A stretch of 64,000 nt of DNA from Abelmoschus esculentus (Eukaryota > Streptophyta > Magnoliopsida > Malvales > Malvaceae). The position numbers and the translations under genes are program-made. Positions 19,448-31,347 of the stretch are shown here, in pieces. How positions within the stretch are numbered: position 1 is the first letter of the stretch; every line of letters begins with the position of its first letter. The notes under the pieces were generated by a model. That model was not told the origin of the DNA. It worked only from the letters and a program-made list of their open reading frames with translations, and made no database searches. The stretch covers positions 17,914,936-17,978,935 of the forward strand of contig JAUCBN010000017.1 in the NCBI GenBank assembly GCA_035048815.1. The letters are read 5' to 3'.

Positions 19448-22400
19448 ATGCCCAGCCACCACCACCACCATCACCGCTCCACTCCGCTGCTATCTCCCGC
19501 CACGTCAGCGTCCTCCTCCTCCCAGTCTTTAATCTCTAAGCTTCTACTCCTCCTAACACTCCTCCCTCTCTCTTTAGCTGCGTTAGCCTTCGTTCTACAG
19601 TGGCGTGGAGGGGGTGTATCCGATCCCTCCACCGCCGCATCCGGCGCCTATTCCCGGTGGGCACCGCGGGGTTCCCACCATGAGGTCTTCCCTGGTATGG
19701 AGACTTTCTCAACTCTCTCTCCCAAATCGCATTCTTCTTCTGATTGCATCAATCTCGGTCGTAGCTCTTCTCCTTCCCTCCCTTACTATGGGGACTGGAA
19801 ATTTGGTTTTGAAGCTAACTTAAGGCCCAAGGTAACTCTTTCTTTTCTTTTCTACTCCGTGGATGATCCGAACCTTGCTTTTTTGGTGATTTATTTTGTT
19901 TGCAGTAATTTTTCATTGGAAATTTTATCTTGCTTCCGGTAATTGATACTTGGTGGATATTGCTTAACTGCTGTAGTTTTAGCTAATGATCCTGTTCAAA
20001 ATCTCCAATATTGTCTTAGATCCGTTCTGTTTTCTGGGTTTTAAGTGGAAAATCTTATTATGAATTCTGACTTTATAGTGTTGCCTTCCTCACACTTGAG
20101 GAATTTATTTCAAAATTTTGCTTATAAAGTGCCTTTTTCAATTGATTTTCTTTCTCATCAAATCAATATTATAGTTAGTACCCATAAATTCATTATGTGT
20201 GGAAGATCTAAATAAAATTTATAGCTACCTTGTTTCTTGTAGCTGACTTTTCCTCAAGAGGTAATCGAAGTGATTGTTTGTAACACTCAGCTGTTTTGCT
20301 TCTGAAATAACAGATTTGTATTACAACAAGTACATCAGCTGGCTTGGAACAGATTTTACCATGGATGTTTTATCATAAGGTTATTGGAGTCACAACCTTT
20401 TTCCTCTTTGTCGAAGGGCAGGCGGCGTCTCCAAATGTTTCTAAAGTTTTGGAATCTATTCCTGTGAGTTTAGGAAGTCTTTGGAGACTTATGAATTATG
20501 ATATAATTTTGCCTTGATTTTCATTTACAATTTGAATAGTTCTACCTGATTTACTAGTGATTATTGTTGGCCCGAATTGCTTATAGCATAAGTTTTATGT
20601 TTTACCTCTTCAGGGAGTGAAAGTTATATACAGAACAAAAGAGCTTGAAGAGCAACAGGCTAAAAGGTGAATTGACTTTTCCCTTTTTATGCTTAAAATG
20701 CACCTCTTAGATTCCAAAGCTAAAGTGAAAGTATGGTTGTTCTTGATATTTCTTCCTTGTTTTTCATTTAACTAGAATGTGGAGGATACTGTTAATAATC
20801 TGTCTTTGTTTTGCATTTATTTTCTGCTTGATTTTGTTATATTTTCTTTTCTGCTTATCTAGGAACAAGTCCCTTTTTATTTTCAGTCAAAATGGTTTTC
20901 TGTTTTGTAATTTCTGGTATTTTATGTGATTTTCAGCCGGATCTGGAATGAGACATGGTTGTCAAGTTTCTTTTACAAGCCTTGCAATTATGAGCTATTT
21001 GTAAAGCAGTCTCTCAATATGGAAATGGCCATTGTCATGGCTAGGGTATGCTCCATGGATGATTCTGTTTTCATTAATTGAAATGCTTTATTATTTGTAA
21101 TTGTTAGCAGAGAAATCTTAAGATTTTTTTCTTCCCTTTTTGCATTTTGAAATATAAGGATGCTGGAATGGACTGGATACTTCATCTTGATACTGATGAG
21201 CTAATACACCCAGCTGGTGCACGTGAATATTCTTTGAGGCAGCTGCTACTTGATGTACCTAGCAACGTTGATATGGTCATATTTCCCAACTATGTAAGTA
21301 GCTTTATATAAATTAATGAGAAAAAGTTATCAAATAGAGAACATGGAAGTGGTGATTATGATTGGATATCTTGTCATTCATTTGGACTTGCCTGTGATGT
21401 TTGTTAGTGGGTTTTTTCTTCCTTTTTGTTTAGGAGAGCAGCGTTGAACGGGATGATATAAAGGATCCTTTTACTGAGGTAAATTGTCACTTGTCCTTTT
21501 TCCTTGTTTTTCATTACTGCAGTCTATCTTAGGATTTGGAATTTCACAAGTGGATTACTTTCCTATCCATACAAACAGGTGTCAATGTTCAAGAAGAACT
21601 ATGACTATCTACCAAAGGAAACCTACTTTGGCATGTATAAAGAATCAACTCGTGGTAATCCGAATTATTTCTTGACTTATGGGAACGGGAAGGCAGCTGC
21701 CCGTATTCAGGATCATCTTCGTCCAAATGGTGCTCACAGATGGCACAATTATATGAAAACCCCAAAGTATAGTGACTCTGTGTTCTTATAGAAAATCATG
21801 ATGAAATAACATTACCCAATGCTCATATATCATAAATTCTCATGCGGTTCGACACACGTACTTACTTGCATATAGCTTGAAGGGGGCAGGGTGGTAATAG
21901 GTGTTTGGGCCTCAGTGTTGGGGATGGCCGATGGGGCAGCAGGCTCTTTGCGAATAAGAGTGTTTTATGTTGGCATCATATCGATATATCCTTAATAAGC
22001 GTGTACTAATTGTAACTGTGACTTGTGAGAATGGAGCTGGTTATGTTCGTACCATTTTCTATGTACATACAATTGACACTTCTTTACATTTTGTTTCCTT
22101 CTTTAAGTGAGATCAAATTGGAGGAGGCTGCTGTTCTACACTACACATATGCCAAATTTTCGGACCTAACATCTAGACGTGATCGGTGTGGCTGCAAGCC
22201 TACCAAGGAAGATGTCAAAAGATGCTTCATGTTGGAATTTGATAGATCTGTAAGTTCAATACCTTGTGGTGTTTTTAAATATCTTTACTGTTATGGACGT
22301 TGTTTCGTTATAACTGTTGTTTGATTATCTATGTAAATGTTATTTGTTGCAGGCATTTATAATTGCTTCAACTGCAACAGAAGAAGAGATGCTTAACTGG

Positions 22401-23126
22401 TATATGATTGAATGCAGGGTCTTCTTTTGTTTATTTTTAATAAATTGTCCCATTTTTACTTGAATCCAGTGTGGGGATGTGCTCATGTTGAACTATATTG
22501 GTTCTGGCTATTATAGGTATCGTGAACATGTTGTGTGGGGTGACAAAGACCTAAGGCTTAAACTCCTGAGAAAGGGTATTTTAACTCGCATATATGCTCC
22601 AACGGTAAGGCTAGTTGTTTGACATTAGTGAAAATTTGAAATCACATGAAACCCAAACTACTTTTATAAGCATTCATCTTTAGAATTCAGTATGAATCCA
22701 TTGTGAGATTAAGAAATATATTGAAATTTTTGGATCTTTCTCTTTAGACTTGTATGTTTTTACACTTCGATTATGCGTTCAGATTTCTCTGCCCTGCTTG
22801 TTTCCTCATCACCTCTTGCTGATAATGCTCTTTTGCTGTCTCAGGCCATAATACAAGGTTTAAGAGAGTCCGACGTATTCAGCTCTGTTATTGCAAATGC
22901 CCCTAGTACCCTTTCGAAGGAAAAGTTTTTAGCGTCCATAGACAGTAGCAACTCATCTAGAGTTGTTCCCATGGCTTCTCACTCTGCAAGAAAGATTGGT
23001 AGAAACAGACAGCATCAACCATCTGTTAGAAAGGTGCTGGAAATTGAAGCCAGTACAGCTCATGAGGAAGCAGCTGTTCCGCCTTTGTCGCCCCCTGCAT
23101 GGACAATGACAACATTAGAGCAATGA
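19448..23126 (+). CDS. KOB1: KOBITO1/ELD1/ABI8 glycosyltransferase-like protein
   Basis: Eleven exons: 19448-19831, 20314-20463, 20614-20666, 20937-21045, 21159-21293, 21434-21478, 21579-21766, 22108-22249, 22353-22399, 22517-22604, 22845-23126. Total 540 residues (Arabidopsis KOB1 533). In Arabidopsis this protein is needed for cellulose deposition, cell elongation, plasmodesmatal control and ABA response. Visible: a His/Ser-rich cytosolic N-terminus (MPSHHHHHHRST), one membrane anchor (LLLLLTLLPLSLAALAFVL), the GT-like core with ICITTSTSAGLEQILPWMFY, a candidate metal-binding DTD at about 243-245 (WILHLDTDELIHP), and the conserved Cys-rich SRRDRCGCKPTKEDVKRCF. The C-terminal exon is low-complexity and less conserved. 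Intron 7 (21767-22107) is the longest after intron 1. Confidence 0.92.
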
Positions 23127-23414
23127 TGGAGTGGCTGATCTGCATGCTTCTTTATGATCTATTCCAACGGATTTATCACGTCTTTTGCTTCGAACACATG
23201 GGGTCACATGACAAGCAAAAGGCAGGTATGCAACATCATGTTGTGGTGTATAGTTACACAGATTTGTGCTCTGCCATCGAATGTTTGAAGCAAGGAATGG
23301 CCGCAACTGTAATTCATGATATTGTTGTTTGATACAATAGAACCATGTCATTTATAATAGTAATATATACAATTATGATTGCTGTCAAATTAATATACAA
23401 AATCTTCCCAATGG
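23127..23414. other. KOB1 3' region
   Basis: Probable 3' UTR and spacer before the tRNA gene. The open frames here on both strands are short and unrecognised. Confidence 0.5.
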
Positions 23415-23486
23415 ATCAGAGTGGCGCAGCGGAAGCGTGGTGGGCCCATAACCCACAGGTCCCAGGATCGAAACCTGGCTCTAATA
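23415..23486 (+). tRNA. initiator tRNA-Met (CAT)
   Basis: Seventy-two bases beginning ATCAGAGTGGCGCAGCGGAA and containing the anticodon loop CCCATAACC and the T-arm GGTCCCAGGATCGAAACC. The AT-start, GGGCCCATAACCC anticodon stem-loop and GATCGAAA T-loop mark the eukaryotic initiator rather than the elongator. The A box (TGGCGCAGCGG) and B box are intact. One change is visible: the 3' acceptor strand is CTCTAAT where the plant consensus is CTCTGAT, giving a C-A mismatch at the third acceptor pair. The RNA may still be made, or the locus may be starting to decay. Confidence 0.92.
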
Positions 23487-23757
23487 CTCCAGAGAAGGCT
23501 TCCCTTTGATGTTTTAGTATTATTTATCTATCTCTATATTCATGAAGATGTTCTCGTCCATGAAACACCCTGACCCTGTGTTTATGTAAATGGACAGCTT
23601 CAGTATCCATGCCTCTATTGCATGAATTAACTCACTTATGGGTTTTCTCAATGCTAAAGATCATATGGCCACGGCATCACTGACTCTTCCAAAGGCTAAA
23701 CTGGTCTGTTAATACCAAATGATATCAATTCCAAAAGAACTGCAGTAGATTGTTTTG

Positions 23758-23812
23758 ACAGGTTGAGTAGTGTGGGCACATAAGCCACTGGTCCCAGGAT
23801 TGAAACATGACC
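23758..23812 (+). pseudogene. degenerate second copy of initiator tRNA-Met
   Basis: AGTGTGGGCACATAAGCCAC then GGTCCCAGGATTGAAACATG follows the same order as the anticodon arm and T-arm of the tRNA 340 bases upstream, with several stem-breaking changes. The 5' half is largely lost. Confidence 0.72.
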
Positions 23813-26800
23813 AGAGTGAGGACAATCAAGTCAAAGATGGGGCGCTGGCGCTTCAAAATTTACATTGCTTTCTTTAGCAAGGTAAGTATTATACATGTTA
23901 TGATTGAACACCCACGTTTGTCAACATCCAAACTTCACTATTTTCCTTCCATGAAAGACAAAATGTCTCAACCTAACATACAATGGGTCAATATTGGACC
24001 GAAACCTAACACACCAATCACACAACACGGAAGCAGTTTGTTATCATTTAATTAGAGTTTAAGTTCGAGACTTAATATATATATATAAAATGTTGGAAAA
24101 CGTAGATCGATCTGGATTAGTTAGTTAGTTTAAAACCTTAAAGAATCAGGAGAAGCGATAAATATCAAGAGCCTGTAAGTTTAAAAACGCCAGCATGATA
24201 ACGTGAGGCGGATATCTGTAACAAATTTATGCTGCCGCCTGCCGACATGAGTGGTAAGAACACGTTCACCAGATATTCCAACGTAAAACATTGTTTACAT
24301 CAAAGCTGTGAATCGTGACTATGGAATCCTTGACCACAATATTCTTGAAAACGACTGGGGTGATATTCCTGGTCCTAGAGACTGGCATTGACAAGGGTTA
24401 AGCAGACTGTTGTTTTATGAGTCCCTTTTGAATGAGTCAGCTGGGCCTGGGTCACCCTGAGGTTGTATTCTTTCCATCTGCTCGGTCATGGTTTTGGGTG
24501 GAGAATTATTACACAAACAACAAGGTAAAGGGATGTGGAAAGTGGGTTTAATGAATCATGGTGTTGTTGGAAGCATTCTAGAGATTGTAGTTTCTCACCC
24601 ACGGGACCAGGAAACCCTATTTTAGACTTATTCTTTGACTTGACCAGTACTGGGAAAGGGAAAGGAGCAGTATTGACGACACCTCAACGATTTCGTGCCC
24701 AAGATTATATTTTGAGCATAAGACACGAATGATTATTGAATTATCTCTAAAAATAAAAATAATTATTAAATTTTAGATTTTATTATATCACGCAGTTAAT
24801 AATAATTAACAGTTTAATGTTCATTTTGTAAAAAAATAAAGTTTAATAACATAATTTTAAAAATTTAATAATCATTTACATATTTTACTCTACATTTTAA
24901 CTTGTTAAAATACAAACGATATGAGGATCTCTACATGATAATAAATCTATCATAAAAATAAGTAAATAACATGTTAAAAGATAAAAATATATGCAAAAAA
25001 ATTAAAAATATAATATAAAAATAACTAAATACGTGAAAATATATTATCCACATAGAATCTGTGTTCCCTTCCGTGTCAAACATTTTTTATTTGTGATTTT
25101 GCATGCCAATTTTGATCCCACCTCGGCCGTCCCTTCGATTCTGTGATGACAAGTGCGATAGATAATTATCCGGTAAAGCTCAAGATGGTTGCCTGAAATA
25201 TGAATATTATAACACTAGATATATTCAAATTAGGGTTTCACTTACATCGTTGTAGTTCTGATATATATTTTCATTAACAGTAAAGAATGGTTTTATTTTA
25301 TGATTTGAATTTAAATTTAGTAATATTTTTAAGAGTAATGCATGAAACAATTAGACAAGAAGTAAGGTAATTAAAGCGCAGTTAAAATATGATTTTATAT
25401 AAATTTTAATTATTTTAATAAGAATTTATGTAAGGATGTCTTATGTATCCAATTATCGGATTTGTTTTTTTATTGTAACTAAAAGTGATTATAGTAGTAC
25501 CTGTTCTAGAGTATATCTTTTAATCATTAGACATTGATCGCTCAATTACTGTGCTGACACTACTGGTGCTTAAACCCGTGATCTCTAAAAACAATAATTG
25601 TTCTTTCAACCGATAGACAAGATGATTCGCGCTTGGATCTGTTTGTCTTTCCTTTCCTCGTTATGTCCTTTTCATCTTTCTTTTAAATATGAAAGTAAAG
25701 AACCTTTGTGAGATTCCAAGTGTGCTTTACCTAACGCAGCTTCTAGTAAAGGAATCAATCCCAGTATGAACGTGGCAAGCGGTTAACAAAAAAGATTAAA
25801 GATATATAAAAGAAGAAAGACGATACAAAATCTAAGCGAGGAGTCACCGGATGCAATACAGTTGGTTTGAAGGAGGTGGTGGTTTTATTGTCGTTGACGG
25901 AAAATATTTGATTGGATTATACAAGTCGGTAAAAATAAATTATCGAGGGCAGTTACTATTAAAATGGTATGGAAGGGATTTAATTATTATATATGATAAG
26001 AACGGAACAGTAGACTAGACGAAAAGATTTTCAAAATTTGGAGGAAGTTATTCTTACTATTATAAAGTAAGATGTGAGATTAAAGATTATATACAAAATT
26101 TATAATACAATCAGTAAAATGACTCGACCATTTAAATTATAGTTATAAATTTTAAATAATTCAAATATTGATTATAAAAATAAAACTTAAATCATAGGTA
26201 AACCTATATATTAAAAGACAACTCAGTTACGAAGTACTACCAATAATTACGCTCTGTAGTCCAAATCTGATCGCATTTCTAAATCATAAGAACATGGTAA
26301 TAAGTTGAAAGTTATCCCTTGAAACAAAAAAGAAGTTAAAGTTGTCCAGTTGTTGGATTCCCAGGCAAGTCTTGAGACACAATTAGTAACAACTAACAAC
26401 AGACTGCCGAAAGATTGTAATAAAATATTTATAAACCAAAGATGGAAGCTTTATGCATGGCCCCCCTAACTAAGCTGTCATCTCCTCCTTCATCCATTTT
26501 ACAATTCGCTGCTCCAAACAGGTCCCAACGTGGCCAATCATATGACCTTCAATCATAAAGAACACATATAAACCACCTGAATTTCACGTGCTCCTATGCC
26601 CTACCCCAAATCTGATCTTAGATACACTAATGTCGTTGTCACGGTTTTAATCTTTATGTGTCGTATTTTCGATTGTGTCGTGTTTATTGTACGATTTTTT
26701 GAGTAAAATTGTATGTTGTTTGTGAAAAAGGAGATGTAACGTTAAGCAAAGGGTTTGTCATAAACGAGAAAAGATTTGTGAAAATCTTTTGTTTCCATGG

Positions 26801-26957
26801 AAAGTTGAACTGAAAGAAAATCCTAAAACTCTCCCACCTAAGAAGACAGTCTCCATACGGATTCAAACTCTGGAAACTGAAGATATAAGTTGACTCGGCC
26901 ACCTAAATCTTCAATTCTTCAATTCCCACATCGATTAAAAAGAGTTTTTTTAAAGAT
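23813..26957. other. intergenic DNA upstream of the cytokinin oxidase gene
   Basis: No gene is recognised in about 3.1 kb. Open frames at 23807-24055 and 24535-24732 are unsupported. A dispersed repeat shared with 32870-33022 lies at 25461-25640. A CACGTG G-box occurs at 26585-26590, about 370 bases before the CKX start. Confidence 0.55.
25461..25640. repeat. dispersed repeat, copy 1
   Basis: Shares TTTTTTTATTG/C, GTGGTTATAATAGTA-like, CATTAGACATTGAT and AAAACAATAATTGTTCTTT with 32870-33022 in the same order and spacing. Neither copy has clear inverted ends or coding content. Confidence 0.55.
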
Positions 26958-28902
26958 ATGAGATTCGCAGTTGTTGCCTTTACTAGGCAAGGGAACATGC
27001 TTTTCTTGAGAAGCTTTATGATCTTATTCCTCAGTTGCATGACCATTAAAATCAACCTCTGCTTTCCTAGCCTTCTTTCTTCTCTAAAAACACTTCCCAT
27101 TGATGGTCATTTCGACTTCGAACATGTTCACCGCGAAGCGAAAGACTTCGGGAATAGATATAGCTTCCTTCCTTTGGCTGTTCTACACCCCAAGTCCGTC
27201 TCGGATGTTGCCACCACGGTGAAGCATGTTTGGCAGATGGGTCCTGGATCAGAGCTCACGGTTGCAGCTAGAGGCCATGGTCATTCACTCCACGGCCAAG
27301 CACAAGCGCCTGGAGGTGTTGTCATCAACATGGAATCACTCCGGGGCCTTGGAATGCAGTTCCACACCGGGAACTTCCCCTATGTCGATGTCTCAGGTGG
27401 CGAGTTGTGGATAAACATCCTGCGTCAAGGCCTTAAACATGGACTGGCACCGAAATCTTGGACAGATTACCTGCATTTAACGGTTGGTGGAACGTTGTCG
27501 AATGCCGGGATCAGTGGACAGGCCTTTAGGCACGGACCACAGATCAGTAATGTTCACCAACTGGAAGTTGTTACAGGTTTGTTCAAGTAAAATCTAAGGA
27601 CTAACAAAGTTCAGCATCAATGATATCATCCATGTTTATCAATGATATAGCAATTGAATGCAGGTAAAGGAGAAGTGGTGAACTGCTCGGAGAAACAGAA
27701 CAGTGATCTCTTTTACAGCGTTCTCGGAGGACTCGGTCAGTTTGGCATCATAACACGGGCAAGAATATCGTTGGAACCGGCACCGGAAATGGTAAAAACG
27801 GAAAACGTTAACTACAAGGTCTTAGTCTAGTTGAAATCAAACTTATTGTGACTATTCTCCTTTCCTTCATTAACAGGTGAAATGGATTCGAGTGTTGTAC
27901 ACAGATTTTGCCATATTTGCCAAGGACCAAGAGAAGTTAATATCCGGAGAAAGCACATTTGATTACATTGAAGGATTTGTAATAATAAACAGAACAGGTC
28001 TCTTGAATAATTGGAGATCCTCATTCAATCCACAAGATCCAGTTCAAGCCAACAAATTCAAGTCAGATGGAAGAACTCTCTTCTGCCTAGAATTGGCAAA
28101 GTATTTCAATCGAGACGAGACGGTCGGCGTAAATCGGGTGAGACACTCTTCCAACCATCAATTGAACCTTCTAATTCACATCCAATGGAAGAACTTACAT
28201 GTCTGTTTCACCATGCAGGAAATCAAGAGTTCATTATCCCAGTTAAACCATGTACCATCAACACTTTTTCTATCAGAAGTTCCCTACATTGAGTTTCTCG
28301 ACCGAGTTCACATTTCCGAGATCAAACTAAGATCAAATGGTCTATGGGAAGTTCCACATCCATGGCTGAATCTTCTCATCCCAAGAAGTAAAATCCAAAT
28401 ATTTGCTCAACACGTCTTTGGCAATATCCTTACTGATACAAGCAATGGCCCCATTCTCATCTACCCGGTCAATAAATCGAAGTAAACTCTCGTTTTCTTC
28501 ACAAAATTCATCTCTTAACATTAATGATTTTCTTTGATTCATCATAGTATGAATCAATGACTTAATGTTGCATACAGGTGGGACAATAGAACTTCAGTTG
28601 TAATACCAGAAGAAGATGTTTTCTATCTAGTGGCATTCCTTTCTTCTGCAGTACCTTCATCAACAGGCAGTGATGGCTTAGACCACATACTAATTCAGAA
28701 CAAAAGAATTCTGGAATTCTGCGAGGTAGCTCGTCTCGGCGTAAAGCAATACCTACCGCATTATTCGACGCAGAGTGATTGGAAAGCTCATTTCGGCTCA
28801 CGATGGGAAGTTTTCGCTCGGAGAAAATCGAGTTATGATCCCTTGGCAATGCTTGCTCCTGGCCAAAGAATATTTCAAAAGGCAATACCTTACTCACAAT
28901 AG
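26958..28902 (+). CDS. CKX1: cytokinin oxidase/dehydrogenase (CKX1-like)
   Basis: Five exons: 26958-27576, 27664-27791, 27877-28137, 28219-28481, 28578-28902; 531 residues. The FAD enzyme cleaves the isoprenoid side chain of cytokinins and so lowers hormone level. The N-terminus has a hydrophobic stretch (FLRSFMILFLSCM, 16-28) like the signal-anchor of AtCKX1. The FAD domain includes RGHGHSLHGQ with His109, the expected covalent FAD site, and SWTDYLHLTVGGTLSNAGIS. The substrate domain includes FKSDGRTLFCLE, EVPYIEFLDRVH and WLNLLIPRSKI, and the end has NVKQYLPHY-like VKQYLPHYSTQSDWK and LAPGQRIFQK. The C-terminus stops nine codons after RIFQ (RIFQKAIPYSQ), roughly 35 residues shorter than AtCKX1. 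Several in-frame Met codons follow the chosen start; the first is kept because the region aligns with AtCKX1. Confidence 0.92.
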
Positions 28903-29989
28903 CATCTAGAGAATACAGTGCAGCATGTAGGTAACTGTTTTAGCTGCATATAGGTAGCATATAGTAATGTGAATAACTCTCAAATATTGTAAGTACAATG
29001 ATTTATGACAAACTCTAAAACTTGTCAATTTAATTGCTAATTTGCCATGTCACATGAACTTTAAAACTTGTGAGATCACAAATGGTCTTCCATGGCCCAA
29101 GGACATGTGTTCTTGGGCTTAAATCTAACAGCAGCTGGAGCTAGGGGCATGAAAAAATCTAACTCGGTATAAAAATCTGATTGAAACCAATCTATTTATT
29201 TATCTCTCATTAATTCGGTTTAAAAACAATTAATCAAATCGAAAATCAAGCAATTAAATCTATGTCAAAATCAAAATTATTATAGACTCAAATTTAAATC
29301 AGATTAGACTAAATCAATTTTAAATCGAATATAATCAGACCTAAAATATCTCAAATGCAATAACTTGTTTATAATTACATTATTGGCACTTATTCGTATT
29401 CTCGAAAGAATATTTTCTAATATGCAGTTTTAAAACAAACATCCCAAACTCTTTTTTTATATATAAAAAGGAATGCAACTACGAACTTCATTAAAAACCT
29501 CCCTAAACCTAATTTAAAGAAAAGAGTACTCATAACAACATTATACAAACTTAATCAAATACTTAAAACCCACAAAATATCACGCCGAAACTATAGATTT
29601 GTCCCGATCAAATAAAATTCAAAACTCTCAAAAAATAGATATTTTACGTAATTTCATAAGTTTTAAAAAGATTTTTAAAAATAAATTAATAAAGGACAAT
29701 AAAACGGATTCATCGATCTCTAAAATAATCATAAAAAATATCAGATAATAATAATTTAATACAAAAATATTATTATAAAAAGATCGGTCGAACTGTGACC
29801 CTTTTCTAAAAATAATAAAATAAATAATTATTTTTTAGATTTTACATTATCTTACTATTAGGCCGAAGTTAACGTGCAAAGTAAAGTAAATTAATCATCC
29901 ATAAATAACCTAAAAGTCGAAACACGAAAGTGCTGCGTTTTGGACTTTTAGGGGAAGTCTTGTTCCAGCGCGAATTTTTGGCAAAGAGG
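28903..29989. other. intergenic DNA between CKX and the small unknown gene
   Basis: CKX 3' region, then AT-rich DNA. At 29146 a TAGGGGCATGAAAAAATC string looks like one end of a hAT-type repeat, followed by AATCGA/ATCAAATC motifs, but no matching right end was found. No gene is recognised. Confidence 0.5.
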
Positions 29990-30650
29990 ATGTCTCTGGT
30001 TGACTATGCATCCTCCTCAGACGACGACGTTTCAGACCACGAACATGAACCACCACCACCACGCCGCCATGAGCCACCACCAGCTCCAAAACCACAACAG
30101 CGACCCCCTTTCCCGACTAAAAAATTGTGAGGAAGCATTACACTAATTTATTTTTCAAGTATTTCATTTTTAATTTGTCAACTATTGAAAGTCGTTAAAT
30201 TTAATTCTCAGAGAATCTGGATCGTCGGTGAATCAAAAGCCAGAAACCCTAGAGAAACTCCCGGATGCTTCGATGCTTTTGAACTCTCCTACTGTTCCAT
30301 TAACGAGCAGTAACGACCACGCATCTGTGGTAGCGGCGGCGATGTTGGACAATATGTCGCGTAAGCGAGACTCGAAAGGAATGACGGGGTCGGGCTCAAG
30401 CAATAACGCGCCACCGTTACCGAGGGCTAAGCTTCCGAGAGCTACCTTATCTCATTCCAAGAACGTTCCAGATACCGGAGGTGGAACCCTTGTTCCCCCT
30501 CAGCTCAGAGGAAGGTATCTAAATGTTACTCTTTTAGTTTGTTTGCTCTCTACGATATCAAAGTGTATTTATTGGTTAAAATCCATTTTTAGAAGAATCA
30601 ATTGAAATTTTGGTAGCATTTATGATTTAGGTTATAAATTTCAATCCCTA

Positions 30651-30683
<33 letters not shown>

Positions 30684-31347
30684 ACAAATTTAACCCCAAA
30701 AACATACAAATTTGAAAGAAAGAAAGAACAAATTTAACCCCAAAAACATACAAATTTCTGCTGAATTGATTTAGGCCTTTTCTGAAGACTTTAGCTATGA
30801 AACAATTTCATCTTTGCTTTCAACAATCTGAGTTGACTACCTCTGCTTCCTGGAGCTTTTCAACTTTTCCATATCAATTGATTTGTGTTAAGGTCTTAAT
30901 CACAAGAATTTAAAATCTTACAGCTTTGTTCTTATGCCTCAGAAGCAAAATAACGTGCTTTTCGAATTGAGACAAAAGTTTCTTTCTATGCTTGACAAGC
31001 CAACTATTTTGTTTCTGTTCTTTTCACCCCACAAATTGCTTCATTTCCTAGGGGCTGATACCGATTACAAGCATCCATTGTGCTTGAGAACTCCCTATCA
31101 TATATGACCTAAAGGCTAAAGAACCGTGAACGCTGAGTTTAATATCTTGAATTTCATACCAAATCTTTCATGTCATAGCTGCTTGGATTGATAGTGTTGT
31201 ACATCCTTCATTTATGTTTGAGAAAAAATGCTGTTAATGATCCATGGTTCAATTGTTGGCAGGAGCAATGTGGTCACTGAAGATATCGGCAAGCTCTTCG
31301 TAAGCAGACATGCTGTTGCACATCCCAGAGGACCCGAAAACGAGTAA
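29990..31347 (+). CDS. small proline-rich protein, function not recognised
   Basis: Three exons, 29990-30126, 30212-30514 and 31263-31347, encode 174 residues. The start MSLVDYASSSDDDVSDHE is acidic; residues 20-45 are rich in Pro and His/Arg (EPPPPRRHEPPPAPKP). The middle holds a polar, Ser-rich stretch and PPLPRAKLPRATL; the C-terminus SNVVTEDIGKLFVSR probably forms the conserved end. I recall plant proteins of similar plan but cannot name a family. Both introns have GT-AG borders and the frame is kept across them, and the SLVDYASSSD start is typical of disordered nuclear proteins, which is only a hint. Intron 2 contains a GAAA microsatellite and a 40-bp tandem duplication. Confidence 0.72.
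30651..30759. repeat. GAAA microsatellite with a duplicated 40-bp unit
   Basis: About eight GAAA repeats, then two copies of a unit containing GAAAGAACAAATTTAACCCC and AAAAACATACAAATTT. It lies inside intron 2 of the small proline-rich gene. Confidence 0.92.

Noticed and set aside
1363..23126. Functional ABA gene cluster (ABA2 with KOB1/ABI8)
   Set aside because: The two genes are 17 kb apart, separated by unrelated genes, with separate promoters; nothing supports coordinated function.
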